A DNA stretch of 64,000 nt from Polaribacter septentrionalilitoris (GCF_009832745.1 NZ_VRMJ01000025.1:186001-250000); one strand, 5' to 3'. Counted from the first letter of the stretch, positions 29,197 through 38,166 are shown. Numbers and translations: made by a program. The notes: generated from the letters alone by a model not told the origin.

Positions 29197-30039
29197 ATGA
29201 AAGAATTATTTGACAAGACATCACATGATTGTAGCAAATTAGTTACAAAAAGTTACAGTACTTCTTTTTCTTTAGCTGTAAATATGTTGTCTCCAAAGAT
29301 TAGAACTGATATTTATAATATTTACGGGTTTGTGCGTTTTGCAGATGAAATTGTAGATACATTTCATGATTATAATAAAGAAACATTAATGGCAAATTTT
29401 GAGAGAGATTACTATTTAGCCAAAGCTCAAGGTATAAGCTTAAACCCAATTTTAAATTCATTTCAACAAACCGTTACCAGATATAATATATCCGATGATA
29501 TGGTTCAAGCTTTCTTAAAAAGTATGAAAGCAGATTTACACAAAACACAATATCAAACAAAAGCAGAGTATGATGAGTATATCTATGGTTCTGCAGATGT
29601 TGTTGGGTTAATGTGCTTAAAGGTTTTTGTAGATGGAGATGATAAAAGGTATCAAGAATTAAAAGATGCTGCAATGCGATTAGGTTCTGCTTTTCAGAAA
29701 GTAAACTTTTTAAGAGATCTCAAGGCTGATTTTGAAGAATTAAATCGTTCGTATTTTCCTAATGTAGACCTGGGGCAATTAGATGCTGCGTCTAAACAAC
29801 TTATTATTGATGAAATTGAAGCCGATTTTGATTATGCTTACAAAGAAGGAATTCTTAAATTGCCAGTTGAAGCTAAATTCGGTGTTTATATGGCTTATAG
29901 GTACTACAGAAGGTTACTAAAAAAGCTAAAATCTGTTCCGTCAGAAAAAATAATGGATACTAGAATACGTATTTCAGACCCAATGAAAATTAATTTATTA
30001 GCAAGAAGTTACGTTAAATACAAACTAAATATTATTTAA
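29197..30039 (+). CDS. crtB: Phytoene synthase
   Basis: CrtB condenses two geranylgeranyl diphosphates to phytoene. The two aspartate-rich motifs are visible: FVRFADEIVDTFHD (about residues 45-58) and, in the second half, FQKVNFLRDLKADFEELNRS with the expected Asp pairs. SYSTSFSLA near the N-terminus is the substrate-binding segment of the trans-isoprenyl squalene/phytoene synthase fold. At 280 residues it is normal. It is translationally close to both crtI (two-base gap) and crtZ (one-base gap). Confidence 0.96.
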   Translation: MKELFDKTSHDCSKLVTKSYSTSFSLAVNMLSPKIRTDIYNIYGFVRFADEIVDTFHDYNKETLMANFERDYYLAKAQGISLNPILNSFQQTVTRYNISDDMVQAFLKSMKADLHKTQYQTKAEYDEYIYGSADVVGLMCLKVFVDGDDKRYQELKDAAMRLGSAFQKVNFLRDLKADFEELNRSYFPNVDLGQLDAASKQLIIDEIEADFDYAYKEGILKLPVEAKFGVYMAYRYYRRLLKKLKSVPSEKIMDTRIRISDPMKINLLARSYVKYKLNII

Positions 30040-30040
30040 A

Positions 30041-30487
30041 ATGATATATGCATTAATTACTCTTGGAGTTTTTGTACTCATGGAAGGTATTACTTGGTGT
30101 ACACACAAATATGTGATGCATGGTTTTGGTTGGTTTTTGCATGAAGATCATCACGAACCTGGATATCCACATGTTTTTGAGAAAAATGATGCGTTCTTTA
30201 TTGTTTTTGCAATACCTAGCATGTTACTTTTTTTATTTGGTACATATACCGAATACACTTTTTTATTCTTTATTGGTTTAGGAATTTTAATGTATGGAAT
30301 TGCATATTTTCTAATTCATGATGTATTAATTCATCAGCGTTTCAAATGGTTTAAAAGAACTAATAATTGGTACTTAAAAGCACTTAGAAAAGCTCATAAA
30401 GTTCATCACAAAAACATGGGGAAAGAAGATAGCCAATGCTTTGGGATGTTATTTGTACCTATTAAATACTTTAAAGAATATATTTAG
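30041..30487 (+). CDS. crtZ: Beta-carotene hydroxylase
   Basis: A membrane di-iron hydroxylase of the fatty acid hydroxylase/sterol desaturase superfamily that adds 3-hydroxyl groups to both rings of beta-carotene, giving zeaxanthin. The histidine boxes are HKYVMHGFGWFLHEDHH, HDVLIHQRF and HKVHHK, in the order and spacing of CrtZ. Membrane segments flank them (about residues 3-20, 52-72, 75-95). At 148 residues it is typical of bacterial CrtZ. Confidence 0.95.
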   Translation: MIYALITLGVFVLMEGITWCTHKYVMHGFGWFLHEDHHEPGYPHVFEKNDAFFIVFAIPSMLLFLFGTYTEYTFLFFIGLGILMYGIAYFLIHDVLIHQRFKWFKRTNNWYLKALRKAHKVHHKNMGKEDSQCFGMLFVPIKYFKEYI

Positions 30488-30570
30488 ATAATAGGTTTTA
30501 TATATTTGATTTTGAGTTAATTGATTGTTTTAATAAGTATCTATAAGATAAATCTATAATAACCAATAAT

Positions 30571-31722
30571 ATGACTAATTATGATTACATTATTGTTGGT
30601 TCTGGAGCGTCTGGATTACTAATGGCATATAGAATGTCTTTAGATTCTTTTTTTGATGATGCAACCATACTTCTAGTTGATAAAGAAAGAAAGACAAAAA
30701 ACGACAGAACTTGGTGTTTTTGGGAAGCTCATAATGGAGAATGGGATAGTATACTCACCACATCTTGGAACACGATTAAATTTAAATCTGATATTTATAG
30801 AACTAAAAAAAGTATTACTCCTTATCAATACAAAATGATTAAGAGTAGTGATTTTTATAAAAAAATTTGGTGTCAGATTGAAAAGAAAGAAAATATTACT
30901 TTCCTAAAAGAAGAGGTTATTGGTATTCATCAAAATAATAATAAAGCAAATATTATTACTGTAAATAATAAACTAGAAGCTAAAGTAGTTTTAAATAGTG
31001 TTTTATTTACCAACGATTATCAACAGCAAAATAAATATCCCGTTTTACAACAGCACTTTGTTGGGTATTTTATAAAAACAAAGTATGATCTTTTTGAAGA
31101 TTCAGCAGCAACTTTTATGGATTTTACGATCCCTCAAAAGGGAAATACAAGATTTATGTATGTATTGCCATATGCTAAAAATGAAGCACTGTTTGAGTAT
31201 ACTTTATTCTCTTCTGATTTATTGGAATATAGAGAATATAAAATTGCTATAGAAGCATATTTAAAGGAAAAAAAAATTAAAGACTATGAAATTATAGAAA
31301 AAGAACGTGGCTCAATACCTATGACATGTTATGAGTTCTGGAAAGCTAATTCAGAAAATATTATTAATATAGGTACAGCAGGTGGTTGGTCTAAAGCCAG
31401 TACTGGATTTACTTTTAAGAATATTGATAGAAATTCTAAGAGATTAATTGAGCATATGAAGGCAAAAAAACCGTTACAAACTTTTCATAAAAAAAATAAG
31501 TTTTGGTTGTATGATTTATTGTTGTTAGATATTTTATCTGAGAAAAATTATCTGGGTGCTACAATTTTTGGTCATATGTTTAAAAATAATCAACCCCAAA
31601 AAATATTAAAATTTTTAGATGAAGAAACCTCTTTATTAGAAGATTTACAAATTCAATTAAAAATGCCCCCTTACCAATTTGTAAGAGCATTATTTAGAAG
31701 GGGATTAAGAAGGTTTTTTTAA
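30571..31722 (+). CDS. crtY: Lycopene beta-cyclase
   Basis: CrtY closes both ends of lycopene to beta-carotene, using a flavin without net redox change. The dinucleotide-binding start YDYIIVGSGASGLLMAYRM is followed by NDRTWCFWE, a CrtY/LcyB signature, and IPMTCYEFW and GTAGGWSKASTGFTF, with the conserved glycine-rich substrate region. It is separated from crtZ by 83 bases, which contain a TATATTTG box at 30501-30508 but no matching -33, so an internal promoter is possible. No ketolase gene follows, so zeaxanthin is the likely product of the cluster. Confidence 0.93.
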   Translation: MTNYDYIIVGSGASGLLMAYRMSLDSFFDDATILLVDKERKTKNDRTWCFWEAHNGEWDSILTTSWNTIKFKSDIYRTKKSITPYQYKMIKSSDFYKKIWCQIEKKENITFLKEEVIGIHQNNNKANIITVNNKLEAKVVLNSVLFTNDYQQQNKYPVLQQHFVGYFIKTKYDLFEDSAATFMDFTIPQKGNTRFMYVLPYAKNEALFEYTLFSSDLLEYREYKIAIEAYLKEKKIKDYEIIEKERGSIPMTCYEFWKANSENIINIGTAGGWSKASTGFTFKNIDRNSKRLIEHMKAKKPLQTFHKKNKFWLYDLLLLDILSEKNYLGATIFGHMFKNNQPQKILKFLDEETSLLEDLQIQLKMPPYQFVRALFRRGLRRFF

Positions 31723-32447
31723 AAATAAATTTTCACCATTTTTCTCCAATATCTTGCCTTATGAGCTCTTTCATCCCATTCAAAAAGTTGATGTGAAATT
31801 CCTTTTTCTTTTAAAATATTAGATAAAATATAATTACTTTCTAAAAAAGGATCTTCTTTTCCAATAATTAAAATGATATCCATTTTAGCTATCTGCTGAA
31901 TCAAATTAGGATCTTCTAAATTTTTCAAATATTGATTAGGCATGTTAAAATACACAAAATCATTATGAAAATTACTCAATAAATCTCTAAAATACTCTTT
32001 TGATTTTGTCAAATCATAGCGTCCACTCATGCCAACAACTTTACAAAACAATTCTGGGTGACGCATTGCTACATTCACTGCATGATATGCTCCTAAACTA
32101 CATCCTGCAGAAATTACATTATCATTTTTATTGATTAAGTTGGCAAGTGGTAATACTTCTTCTATAACATATTTTTCATACTGAATATGTCTGTAAATAC
32201 GATAACCTGGATGAGCAAAACTATTATAAAACGATTCTAAATCAACACTATCAACACAAAAAACTTGTAAGTCTCCATTTTTGATTTTCTCTTTTAGTGC
32301 TGCAATAACCTTCCAGTTTTCATAATCATAGAAACGTCCCATTCTAGGTGGAAAGAATAATACTTTTGCACCAGAATGACCAAATATTAATAGTTCCATA
32401 TCTTTTTCTAGGTTAGAACTATACCATTTATGGTATTCACGTTTCAT
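31719..32447 (-). CDS. Alpha/beta hydrolase of the esterase D-like family
   Basis: A 242-residue serine hydrolase. The nucleophile elbow is GCSLGAYHA (about residues 114-122), with the predicted Asp in IIGKEDPFL and His in WDERAHKARYW. The N-terminus (YHKWYSSNLEKDMELLIFGHSGAKVLFFPP) matches a family of small putative esterases related to esterase D. It starts 27 bases after the stop of the SGNH hydrolase gene and may share its transcript with argH. The substrate is unknown. Its stop overlaps that of crtY by four bases in convergent orientation. Confidence 0.83.
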   Translation of the reverse strand: MKREYHKWYSSNLEKDMELLIFGHSGAKVLFFPPRMGRFYDYENWKVIAALKEKIKNGDLQVFCVDSVDLESFYNSFAHPGYRIYRHIQYEKYVIEEVLPLANLINKNDNVISAGCSLGAYHAVNVAMRHPELFCKVVGMSGRYDLTKSKEYFRDLLSNFHNDFVYFNMPNQYLKNLEDPNLIQQIAKMDIILIIGKEDPFLESNYILSNILKEKGISHQLFEWDERAHKARYWRKMVKIYF

Positions 32448-32474
32448 TAAAATGTATATATAGAATATAGTTCC

Positions 32475-33092
32475 TTAAATTCTTTGTAGAACTTTCTCAG
32501 GAAATATATCTGTCTTTTTTTGGAGTGCTTCTAGTAATACTTTATAGCCTTCTGCATTAAAATGTAATCCGTCTTCCTCAAAGTATTTTTCATCTGGATT
32601 ACCTTCTTCATCCAATAAATCATTAAAAATATTGATGTAGAAGAAATTTTCATTTGTATGCATTAAAGATTTTATACACGCATTTGTATAATGGATACTT
32701 TCTTGTAAATGTCTACGAGCAATACTGGGTTTTATAGAAATACAGGTACATTTTATATTTCCATATTTTGCTCTGATTTTAGCTAATAGGTTTTCTAAAA
32801 ACAGGACAGTTTCTTCAGGATGCCTTCCATCTCCTAAATCATTATCACCAGCATAAATTACAATGGATTCTGGTTTTTTAATATTCTTAAAAACCCGATC
32901 AAAAAACCATGTACACGCAGCTAATGTAGAGCCTCCAAAACCTAAGTTAATTGGGTTGTAGTCTTCAAAAATAGTTTCTATCTCGTCCCATAAAGTAAAC
33001 GTAGAACTACCATAAAATACTAATTTAGGATTAAATTCTAAATTCTGAATTTTATTTTCTAATCGTAGTAAATCATCATGAAACCAAAACAT
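32475..33092 (-). CDS. SGNH/GDSL-family hydrolase
   Basis: A 205-residue cytoplasmic hydrolase of the SGNH superfamily. The blocks are visible: Ser in FYGSSTFTLW, Gly in LGFGGSTLA, Asn in YAGDNDLGDG and the Asp-x-x-His pair in DGLHFNAEGY. No signal peptide is present. It lies 37 bases after argH on the same strand and 27 before the next hydrolase, so the three may share a transcript, though an arginine-related role is not implied. The substrate is unknown. Confidence 0.88.
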   Translation of the reverse strand: MFWFHDDLLRLENKIQNLEFNPKLVFYGSSTFTLWDEIETIFEDYNPINLGFGGSTLAACTWFFDRVFKNIKKPESIVIYAGDNDLGDGRHPEETVLFLENLLAKIRAKYGNIKCTCISIKPSIARRHLQESIHYTNACIKSLMHTNENFFYINIFNDLLDEEGNPDEKYFEEDGLHFNAEGYKVLLEALQKKTDIFPEKVLQRI

Positions 33093-33129
33093 AAATTACT
33101 TTTTTTGCTAAAATAAGATTTTCATTTAA

Positions 33130-34404
33130 TTATCTAGGAAACTTCGCTTTAATCTTATCCAAGCCTAAATTATGAATACTCCCTAAATGTGTATGTTCTT
33201 TTCCTAAATCTGGAGTGTAAGTTCCTTCTTGAACTTGACCACCAATCTTTTGATAAGCTTCTCTAAAAGACATGCCTTCTACCACTAAATTATTAATAGA
33301 ATCTACAGTAAATAAGTATTGATATTTTTCATCATTCAAATCAATATCTTTTACAATGACTTGCTGAATTGCATAATTAAAAATGTCTAAAATATCTTTT
33401 ACATCTTCAAAAGCATTGATAATATTTTCTTTTAACAATTGAAAATCTCTGTGATATCCTGTTGGTAAATTATTGGTAATCAGTAACATTTCTGAATGTA
33501 AAGCTTGAATTTTATTACACTTTCCACGAATCAATTCAAAAACATCTGGATTTTTTTTGTGGGGCATAATACTACTTCCTGTAGTTAATTCATCAGGAAA
33601 CGTAATAAAACCAAAATTCTGACTCATATACAAGCAAACATCCATAGAAAAACGAGCCATTGTGTTACACAATCCACCCAAAGCAGATGCTATAGAACGT
33701 TCGCTTTTTCCACGGCTTAATTGAGCAGCAACTACGTTGTACTTTAAGGTTGCAAATTCTAGTTCTTTGGTAGTTAACTCTCTATCAATAGGGAAGGAGC
33801 TACCATAACCTGCAGCAGAACCTAAAGGATTTTGATCTACTACTTTTGCAACTGCATTTAGCATATAAACATCGTCTATTAACAATTCTGCATAGGCAGA
33901 AAACCACAATCCAAAAGATGAAGGCATGGCTACTTGTAAATGCGTATAACCAGGTAACAAACTTTTTTTATGAGTTTCTGCTAGGTTTAAAAGCGTATCA
34001 AAAAGCGTTTTTGTTTTATCATTAATAATTGCCAAGTTTTCTTTGTAATACAGTTGTAAAGCCACTAAAACTTGATCATTTCTAGAACGAGCCGTATGAA
34101 TTTTTTTTCCAACTACTCCTAATTTATTCGTTAGTTCCCACTCAATTTTAGAATGTACATCTTCAAAAGACGGTTCAATCACAAAAGTTCCGTTTTCAAT
34201 ATCTGTAGCTAATTCTTGTAAACCCTTTTTTAAGTCAGTCAACTCATCAGCAGAAATAATACCAATAGATTCTAACATAATTGCATGCGCTAAAGAAGCT
34301 TGTACATCGTATTTAGCAATGTGAATGTCTATTTCTCTATCATTACCAACTGTAAAGTTTTCTATTTGTTTGTCTATGGTAAATCCTTTATCCCAAAGTT
34401 TCAT
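33130..34404 (-). CDS. argH: Argininosuccinate lyase
   Basis: ArgH splits argininosuccinate into arginine and fumarate, the last step of the pathway. The superfamily signature is TTGSSIMPHKKNPD (about residues 270-283), preceded by SRNDQVLVALQLY and GYTHLQVAMPSSF. The length of 424 residues is a little short of E. coli ArgH (457), as in other Bacteroidota. It is the last biosynthetic gene of the operon, 83 bases after argE with a low-complexity repeat between them. Confidence 0.97.
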   Translation of the reverse strand: MKLWDKGFTIDKQIENFTVGNDREIDIHIAKYDVQASLAHAIMLESIGIISADELTDLKKGLQELATDIENGTFVIEPSFEDVHSKIEWELTNKLGVVGKKIHTARSRNDQVLVALQLYYKENLAIINDKTKTLFDTLLNLAETHKKSLLPGYTHLQVAMPSSFGLWFSAYAELLIDDVYMLNAVAKVVDQNPLGSAAGYGSSFPIDRELTTKELEFATLKYNVVAAQLSRGKSERSIASALGGLCNTMARFSMDVCLYMSQNFGFITFPDELTTGSSIMPHKKNPDVFELIRGKCNKIQALHSEMLLITNNLPTGYHRDFQLLKENIINAFEDVKDILDIFNYAIQQVIVKDIDLNDEKYQYLFTVDSINNLVVEGMSFREAYQKIGGQVQEGTYTPDLGKEHTHLGSIHNLGLDKIKAKFPR

Positions 34405-34412
34405 ATTTTCTT

Positions 34413-34440
34413 GGTTTTTGGTTTTTGGTTTTTGGTTTTT
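34413..34440. repeat. GGTTTTT tandem repeat between argE and argH
   Basis: Four head-to-tail copies of GGTTTTT lie directly upstream of argH. The rest of the gap is a sparse A/C-rich tract containing ACCAACAACC. It may be a simple slippage repeat in intercistronic mRNA. Confidence 0.8.
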
Positions 34441-34487
34441 AGTTCTGATATCTTAACCATCAACTACAAACCAACAACCAATAACTA

Positions 34488-35555
34488 TTATATTATTACT
34501 CTATTCAACAATTCCACATAAATCTCTATTCCTTCTTCAATTTCAGCCAAATATATAAATTCATTCGCAGAATGAGAACGAGTACTATCTCCAGGTCCTA
34601 ATTTTAAAGATTGGCAAGTTAACACAGATTGGTCTGATAATGTTGGTGAACCATAAGTTTCTCTTCCCATAGCAATTCCTGCTTTTACCAAATCGTGTTC
34701 TAAAGAAATAGAAGAGGAGTTCAGGCGTAAACTTCTTGGGGTAATTTTAGTACAAGGTGATTGTTCTTGTAAAATATCTGCAATTTCTTGATTTGAATAG
34801 GCATCATTTACACGCACATCTATCACCAAATCTACATGACCAGGAACTACATTGTGTTGTGAACCTGCATTTATTTGAGTAACCGTCATTTTTACATCAC
34901 CTAAAGCATCAGAAGATTTGTCAAACTTAAAGTCTTTAAACCATTGTAAAACTTCAATAGTGTTATAAATTGCATTGTTATCATTTGGATGTGCAGCATG
35001 ACTTGGAGTTCCATCAACTTCTGCATCAAAAACTACTAAACCTTTTTCTGCAACTGCTAAATTCATCAAAGTAGGTTCTCCAACTATGGCAACATCTATA
35101 TGTGGAATAATTGGTAACATACTATTCAATCCATTATTTCCACTATTTTCTTCTTCTGCAGAAGCCACAATAACCAAGTTGTATTTTAGATTTTCTACAG
35201 CATAAAACTTAGTAAAAGTTGCTATTAAAGACACTAAACAACCACCTGCATCATTAGAACCTAAACCATATAATTTGCCATCTTCTACAAAGGCTTTAAA
35301 TGGATCATTTGTGTATTTAGAATTTGGTTTTACAGTGTCATGATGAGAGTTGAGTAACAATGTAGGCTTGCTCTCATCAAAATATTTATTGGTTGCCCAA
35401 ACATTGTTTTTAGTTCTTTTAAACGGAATTTTATACTCTTTAAACCAATTTTCTATTAAAACCGCTGTTTTATCCTCTTCAGTAGAAAAAGATTGTGTTT
35501 CTATTAAACTTTTTAAAAGTGCTATTGCTTTTTCTGTTAGTTGTTTTATTTCCAT
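34488..35555 (-). CDS. argE: M20 deacylase of arginine synthesis (N-acylornithine/N-acylcitrulline deacetylase)
   Basis: A zinc-dependent M20 peptidase-family deacylase. Metal ligands are in NSHHDTV and GSNDAGG, with the Glu pair in SAEEENSGNNG. The C-terminal zinc ligand is in SRSANEF-like text (the short segment GDSTRSHSANEF). I begin at the ATG at 35555 (MEIKQLTEKAIALLKS) because the frame extended to 35636 runs over the end of argB. Because this operon has an ArgF'-type enzyme that works on acylated ornithine, its real substrate is probably N-acylcitrulline. It starts one base after the argB stop, so the two are translationally coupled. Confidence 0.9.
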   Translation of the reverse strand: MEIKQLTEKAIALLKSLIETQSFSTEEDKTAVLIENWFKEYKIPFKRTKNNVWATNKYFDESKPTLLLNSHHDTVKPNSKYTNDPFKAFVEDGKLYGLGSNDAGGCLVSLIATFTKFYAVENLKYNLVIVASAEEENSGNNGLNSMLPIIPHIDVAIVGEPTLMNLAVAEKGLVVFDAEVDGTPSHAAHPNDNNAIYNTIEVLQWFKDFKFDKSSDALGDVKMTVTQINAGSQHNVVPGHVDLVIDVRVNDAYSNQEIADILQEQSPCTKITPRSLRLNSSSISLEHDLVKAGIAMGRETYGSPTLSDQSVLTCQSLKLGPGDSTRSHSANEFIYLAEIEEGIEIYVELLNRVII

Positions 35556-35556
35556 T

Positions 35557-36333
35557 TTATAAAGTGATGGTTGTAAAGTTCGTATTTTCTTTTGTAAACA
35601 TAGCTGTATTGCCAATATGTACTTTTTGTACACCATTATTTAGTGCATCAAAACAATTGTCTATTTTAGGAATCATACCATCTGTAATGATATTGTTTGC
35701 TAAAAGATTTTGGTATTTTTCTGTATTTATTTGCTGAATTACAGAGGTTTTATCATTAAAATCTTCTAAAACACCATTCAGCTCAAAACAATAGTAAATA
35801 GATGTATTATAAATTTTACTCATAGCCACAGCAATGGTGCTTGCAATGGTATCTGCATTGGTGTTTAGTAATTGCCCATTTCCATCATGGGTAATAGCGC
35901 AAAAAACAGGTGTAAAATCTGCTTTGATTAATTTATCAATGGAATGATTTGCTACTTTTTTTACATCACCAACAAAACCAAAATCAATTTCTTTTACAGG
36001 TCTTTTATCTGATTGTATACTGTTGATATCTGCACCAGTTAAACCAATTGCATTGATATTTAAGGATTGTAATTTAGCCACAACGTTTTTGTTGACTAAA
36101 CCACCATAAACCATGGTAATAACCTCCAAAGTCTCAGCATCAGTAATACGTCTACCATTTACCATTTTAGATTCAATGCCTAATTTTGAGGCGATAAAAG
36201 TTGCCTTTTTTCCACCTCCATGTACTAAAATTTTGTTTCCTTCTAATTCAGAAAAAAGTTTTAGAAAATTGTTTAAAGAAGTTTCATCTTCTATAATATT
36301 TCCTCCTATTTTTATGATTGATAGTTTTTCCAT
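35557..36333 (-). CDS. argB: N-acylglutamate kinase
   Basis: ArgB phosphorylates N-acetylglutamate (or N-succinylglutamate in some Bacteroidota) using ATP. The amino acid kinase fold starts IIKIGGNIIEDE; LVHGGGKKA is the phosphate-binding glycine loop and the C-terminal part has the IPKID loop. At 258 residues the protein lacks the N-terminal extension of arginine-inhibited hexameric forms, so feedback inhibition is not predicted from sequence. It follows argF' across a 73-base gap holding an imperfect inverted repeat. Which acyl group it uses depends on the argF' specificity question. Confidence 0.93.
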   Translation of the reverse strand: MEKLSIIKIGGNIIEDETSLNNFLKLFSELEGNKILVHGGGKKATFIASKLGIESKMVNGRRITDAETLEVITMVYGGLVNKNVVAKLQSLNINAIGLTGADINSIQSDKRPVKEIDFGFVGDVKKVANHSIDKLIKADFTPVFCAITHDGNGQLLNTNADTIASTIAVAMSKIYNTSIYYCFELNGVLEDFNDKTSVIQQINTEKYQNLLANNIITDGMIPKIDNCFDALNNGVQKVHIGNTAMFTKENTNFTTITL

Positions 36334-36336
36334 AAG

Positions 36337-36396
36337 TGCTGAACTTGTTTCAGTATCTTTTTGTTTTTATCTTAGATTCTGAATCAAGTTCAGAAT
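36337..36396. repeat. Imperfect inverted repeat between argF' and argB
   Basis: Arms of about 22 bases (36337-36358 and 36374-36396) with the core CTGAACTTG-TTCAG are near-complementary with four or five mismatches around a 15-base A/T-rich loop. There is no following T run on the minus strand, so it is an intercistronic hairpin, not a simple terminator. Similar CTGAACTTG elements are scattered in other flavobacterial genomes to my knowledge. Confidence 0.75.
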
Positions 36397-36406
36397 TGCG
36401 AAGATT

Positions 36407-37345
36407 TTACAAATCCTCTAATATTTTTTTAAGAACCAATTGTGCTGCAAAAGTTCTATTATTTGCTTGTTCTATGACCAAAGAATTTTCACCATCTAAG
36501 ACAGCATCTTCTACAACAACATTTCTTCTTACTGGCAAACAATGCATAAACTTAGCATTTCCTATTTTTTCTTTAGTGATTGTCCAATTATCATCAACCT
36601 CTAAAACTTTACCATAATCTTTATAAGAACTCCAGTTTTTGGTATACACAAAATCAGCATCTTTAAACGCTGCTGACTGATTGTGATAAATAGGTGTGTC
36701 TTTTGTTATTTTTGGATTTAAATCATATCCTTCAGGATTTGCAATTACAAATTCTACATCCATTTTTTGCATTGCTTGTACAAAGCTATTACCCACTGCA
36801 TGTGGTAAAGCTTTGATGTGTGGAGCCCAACTTAAAACCACTTTTGGTTTCTTTTTATTAGAATTTTCAGCAATAGTAATCGCATCTGTTAAACCTTGTA
36901 AAGGATGACCAGTTGCACTTTCCATACTTACAATGGGCACAGAAGCAAATTTTACAAAAGAATTTAAAACTTGTTCAGACTCGTCTTTTTCTTTGTCTGT
37001 TAAGCTTGGAAAAGCTCTTACAGCGATTACATCACAATATTGAGAAACTACTGCTGCAGCTTCTTTTATGTGTTCTGCAGTATTACCATTCATTACAGTG
37101 CCATCTCCAAACTCAATACCCCAAGCATCACCAGAAACATTCATAACTATTGGATCCATGCCTAAATTTAAAGCGGCTTTTTGTGTACTTAAACGTGTAC
37201 GTAAACTCGAGTTAAAGAATAACAAACCTAATGTTTTGTGTTGCCCTAATTCTTTGTTTGCTAATGGATTTGCTTTAATTTTTTTTGCTTCTTCAATCCA
37301 AGAATTGATATCATCAATATCGTTTATAGATGTGTAATTTTTCAT
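36407..37345 (-). CDS. argF': ArgF'-type N-acylornithine carbamoyltransferase
   Basis: A 312-residue transcarbamylase. The carbamoyl-phosphate motif is SLRTRLSTQ (about residues 47-55; the ordinary enzymes have STRT) and the substrate motif is FMHCLPVRRN. LSWAPHIKALPHAV and the fully divergent N-terminal SLRTRLST are marks of the ArgF' group, which carbamoylates N-acetyl- or N-succinylornithine, not free ornithine. Residue 90, in GTVMNGNTAEH, is Ala where the Bacteroides fragilis succinyl enzyme has Pro and the Xanthomonas acetyl enzyme has Glu at the equivalent site. So the acyl specificity cannot be assigned with confidence. It is the ninth gene from the start of the operon counting the GNAT gene as first. 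Confidence 0.93.
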   Translation of the reverse strand: MKNYTSINDIDDINSWIEEAKKIKANPLANKELGQHKTLGLLFFNSSLRTRLSTQKAALNLGMDPIVMNVSGDAWGIEFGDGTVMNGNTAEHIKEAAAVVSQYCDVIAVRAFPSLTDKEKDESEQVLNSFVKFASVPIVSMESATGHPLQGLTDAITIAENSNKKKPKVVLSWAPHIKALPHAVGNSFVQAMQKMDVEFVIANPEGYDLNPKITKDTPIYHNQSAAFKDADFVYTKNWSSYKDYGKVLEVDDNWTITKEKIGNAKFMHCLPVRRNVVVEDAVLDGENSLVIEQANNRTFAAQLVLKKILEDL

Positions 37346-37364
37346 TTCTGTGATTATTTCTCAG

Positions 37365-37393
37365 ACCTTTCAGGTTTTTAAAACCTGAAAGGT
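37365..37393. repeat. 29-bp near-perfect palindrome between proB and argF'
   Basis: Two 14-base arms (37365-37378 and 37380-37393) are perfectly complementary around a single T. The unit ACCTTTCAGG...CCTGAAAGGT has no T run on the minus strand. In mRNA it would form a long hairpin able to block exonucleases or slow polymerase. Confidence 0.85.
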
Positions 37394-37400
37394 TTAATTA

Positions 37401-38165
37401 TTATTTTATTTTAGTAAACGGAACTTTATTTTCAAAGGCATTTGCAATAAAATCATCTTCTAATCCATTTACAATCCAAGTTTCTATGTTTGCTTTTTTA
37501 GCTAATGCTGCTGCTGCTATTTTAGATTGCATACCACCACTACCATGAGACGATTTTGAATTGACAACTTCATTTTTTAATCCTTCAAAATCTGTAACAT
37601 CTTCAATGGTTTTAGGATTGTTATTTATGATGGATTCTTTGGTGTAAATACCATTGGTATTGGTAGCGATAATCAACAAATCTACATCTAATAAAGAAGC
37701 TGTTAATGCTGCTAATTTATCGTTATCACCAAATTTAATTTCATCAGTGGCAACAGTATCATTCTCATTGATGATTGGAATGTAATTGTTGTTCACTAAA
37801 ACGTTAATGGTGTTTACAATATTTGTTTTACTTTCCTTTTTTTCAAAATCTGAATAGGAGAGGAGACATTGCGAACTTAACAAACCGTACTCTCTAAAAA
37901 TCTCTTGATATATTCTGATTAAATGAGGCTGACCAATTGATGCTAAAGCTTGTTTTACAAAAACTTCCTCTTGTTTACTTTCTAATTTTACAAACTGTTT
38001 TGCTACTGCAATTGCACCTGAACTCACAATAATAAATTCGCAAGTATCTTTGAGTTTTGCAATCTGATTTGCAATATCTTCAATTTTTCCTCTTGAGATA
38101 TTATTGGTTTCTTTGGTTAGCGTATTTGAACCAATTTTTAGTAATATGCGTTTCTTTTTTTGCAT
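37401..38165 (-). CDS. proB: Glutamate 5-kinase
   Basis: ProB phosphorylates L-glutamate at the gamma carboxyl group, the first step of proline synthesis. The amino acid kinase core is present (LLKIGSNTLTKE, VSSGAIAVAKQF, INENDTVATDEIKFGDNDKLAA, and the C-terminal SHGSGGMQSKIAAA). The length of 254 residues means the C-terminal PUA domain of the E. coli enzyme (367 residues) is missing, as is common in Bacteroidota. Its stop codon leads 55 bases to argF' and its start lies one base after the proA stop, so the two are coupled. Confidence 0.95.
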   Translation of the reverse strand: MQKKKRILLKIGSNTLTKETNNISRGKIEDIANQIAKLKDTCEFIIVSSGAIAVAKQFVKLESKQEEVFVKQALASIGQPHLIRIYQEIFREYGLLSSQCLLSYSDFEKKESKTNIVNTINVLVNNNYIPIINENDTVATDEIKFGDNDKLAALTASLLDVDLLIIATNTNGIYTKESIINNNPKTIEDVTDFEGLKNEVVNSKSSHGSGGMQSKIAAAALAKKANIETWIVNGLEDDFIANAFENKVPFTKIK

Positions 38166-38166
38166 G

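Noticed and set aside
36913..37146. Leu/His/Gln-rich plus-strand ORF opposite argF'
   Set aside because: Antisense shadow without start context or domain.
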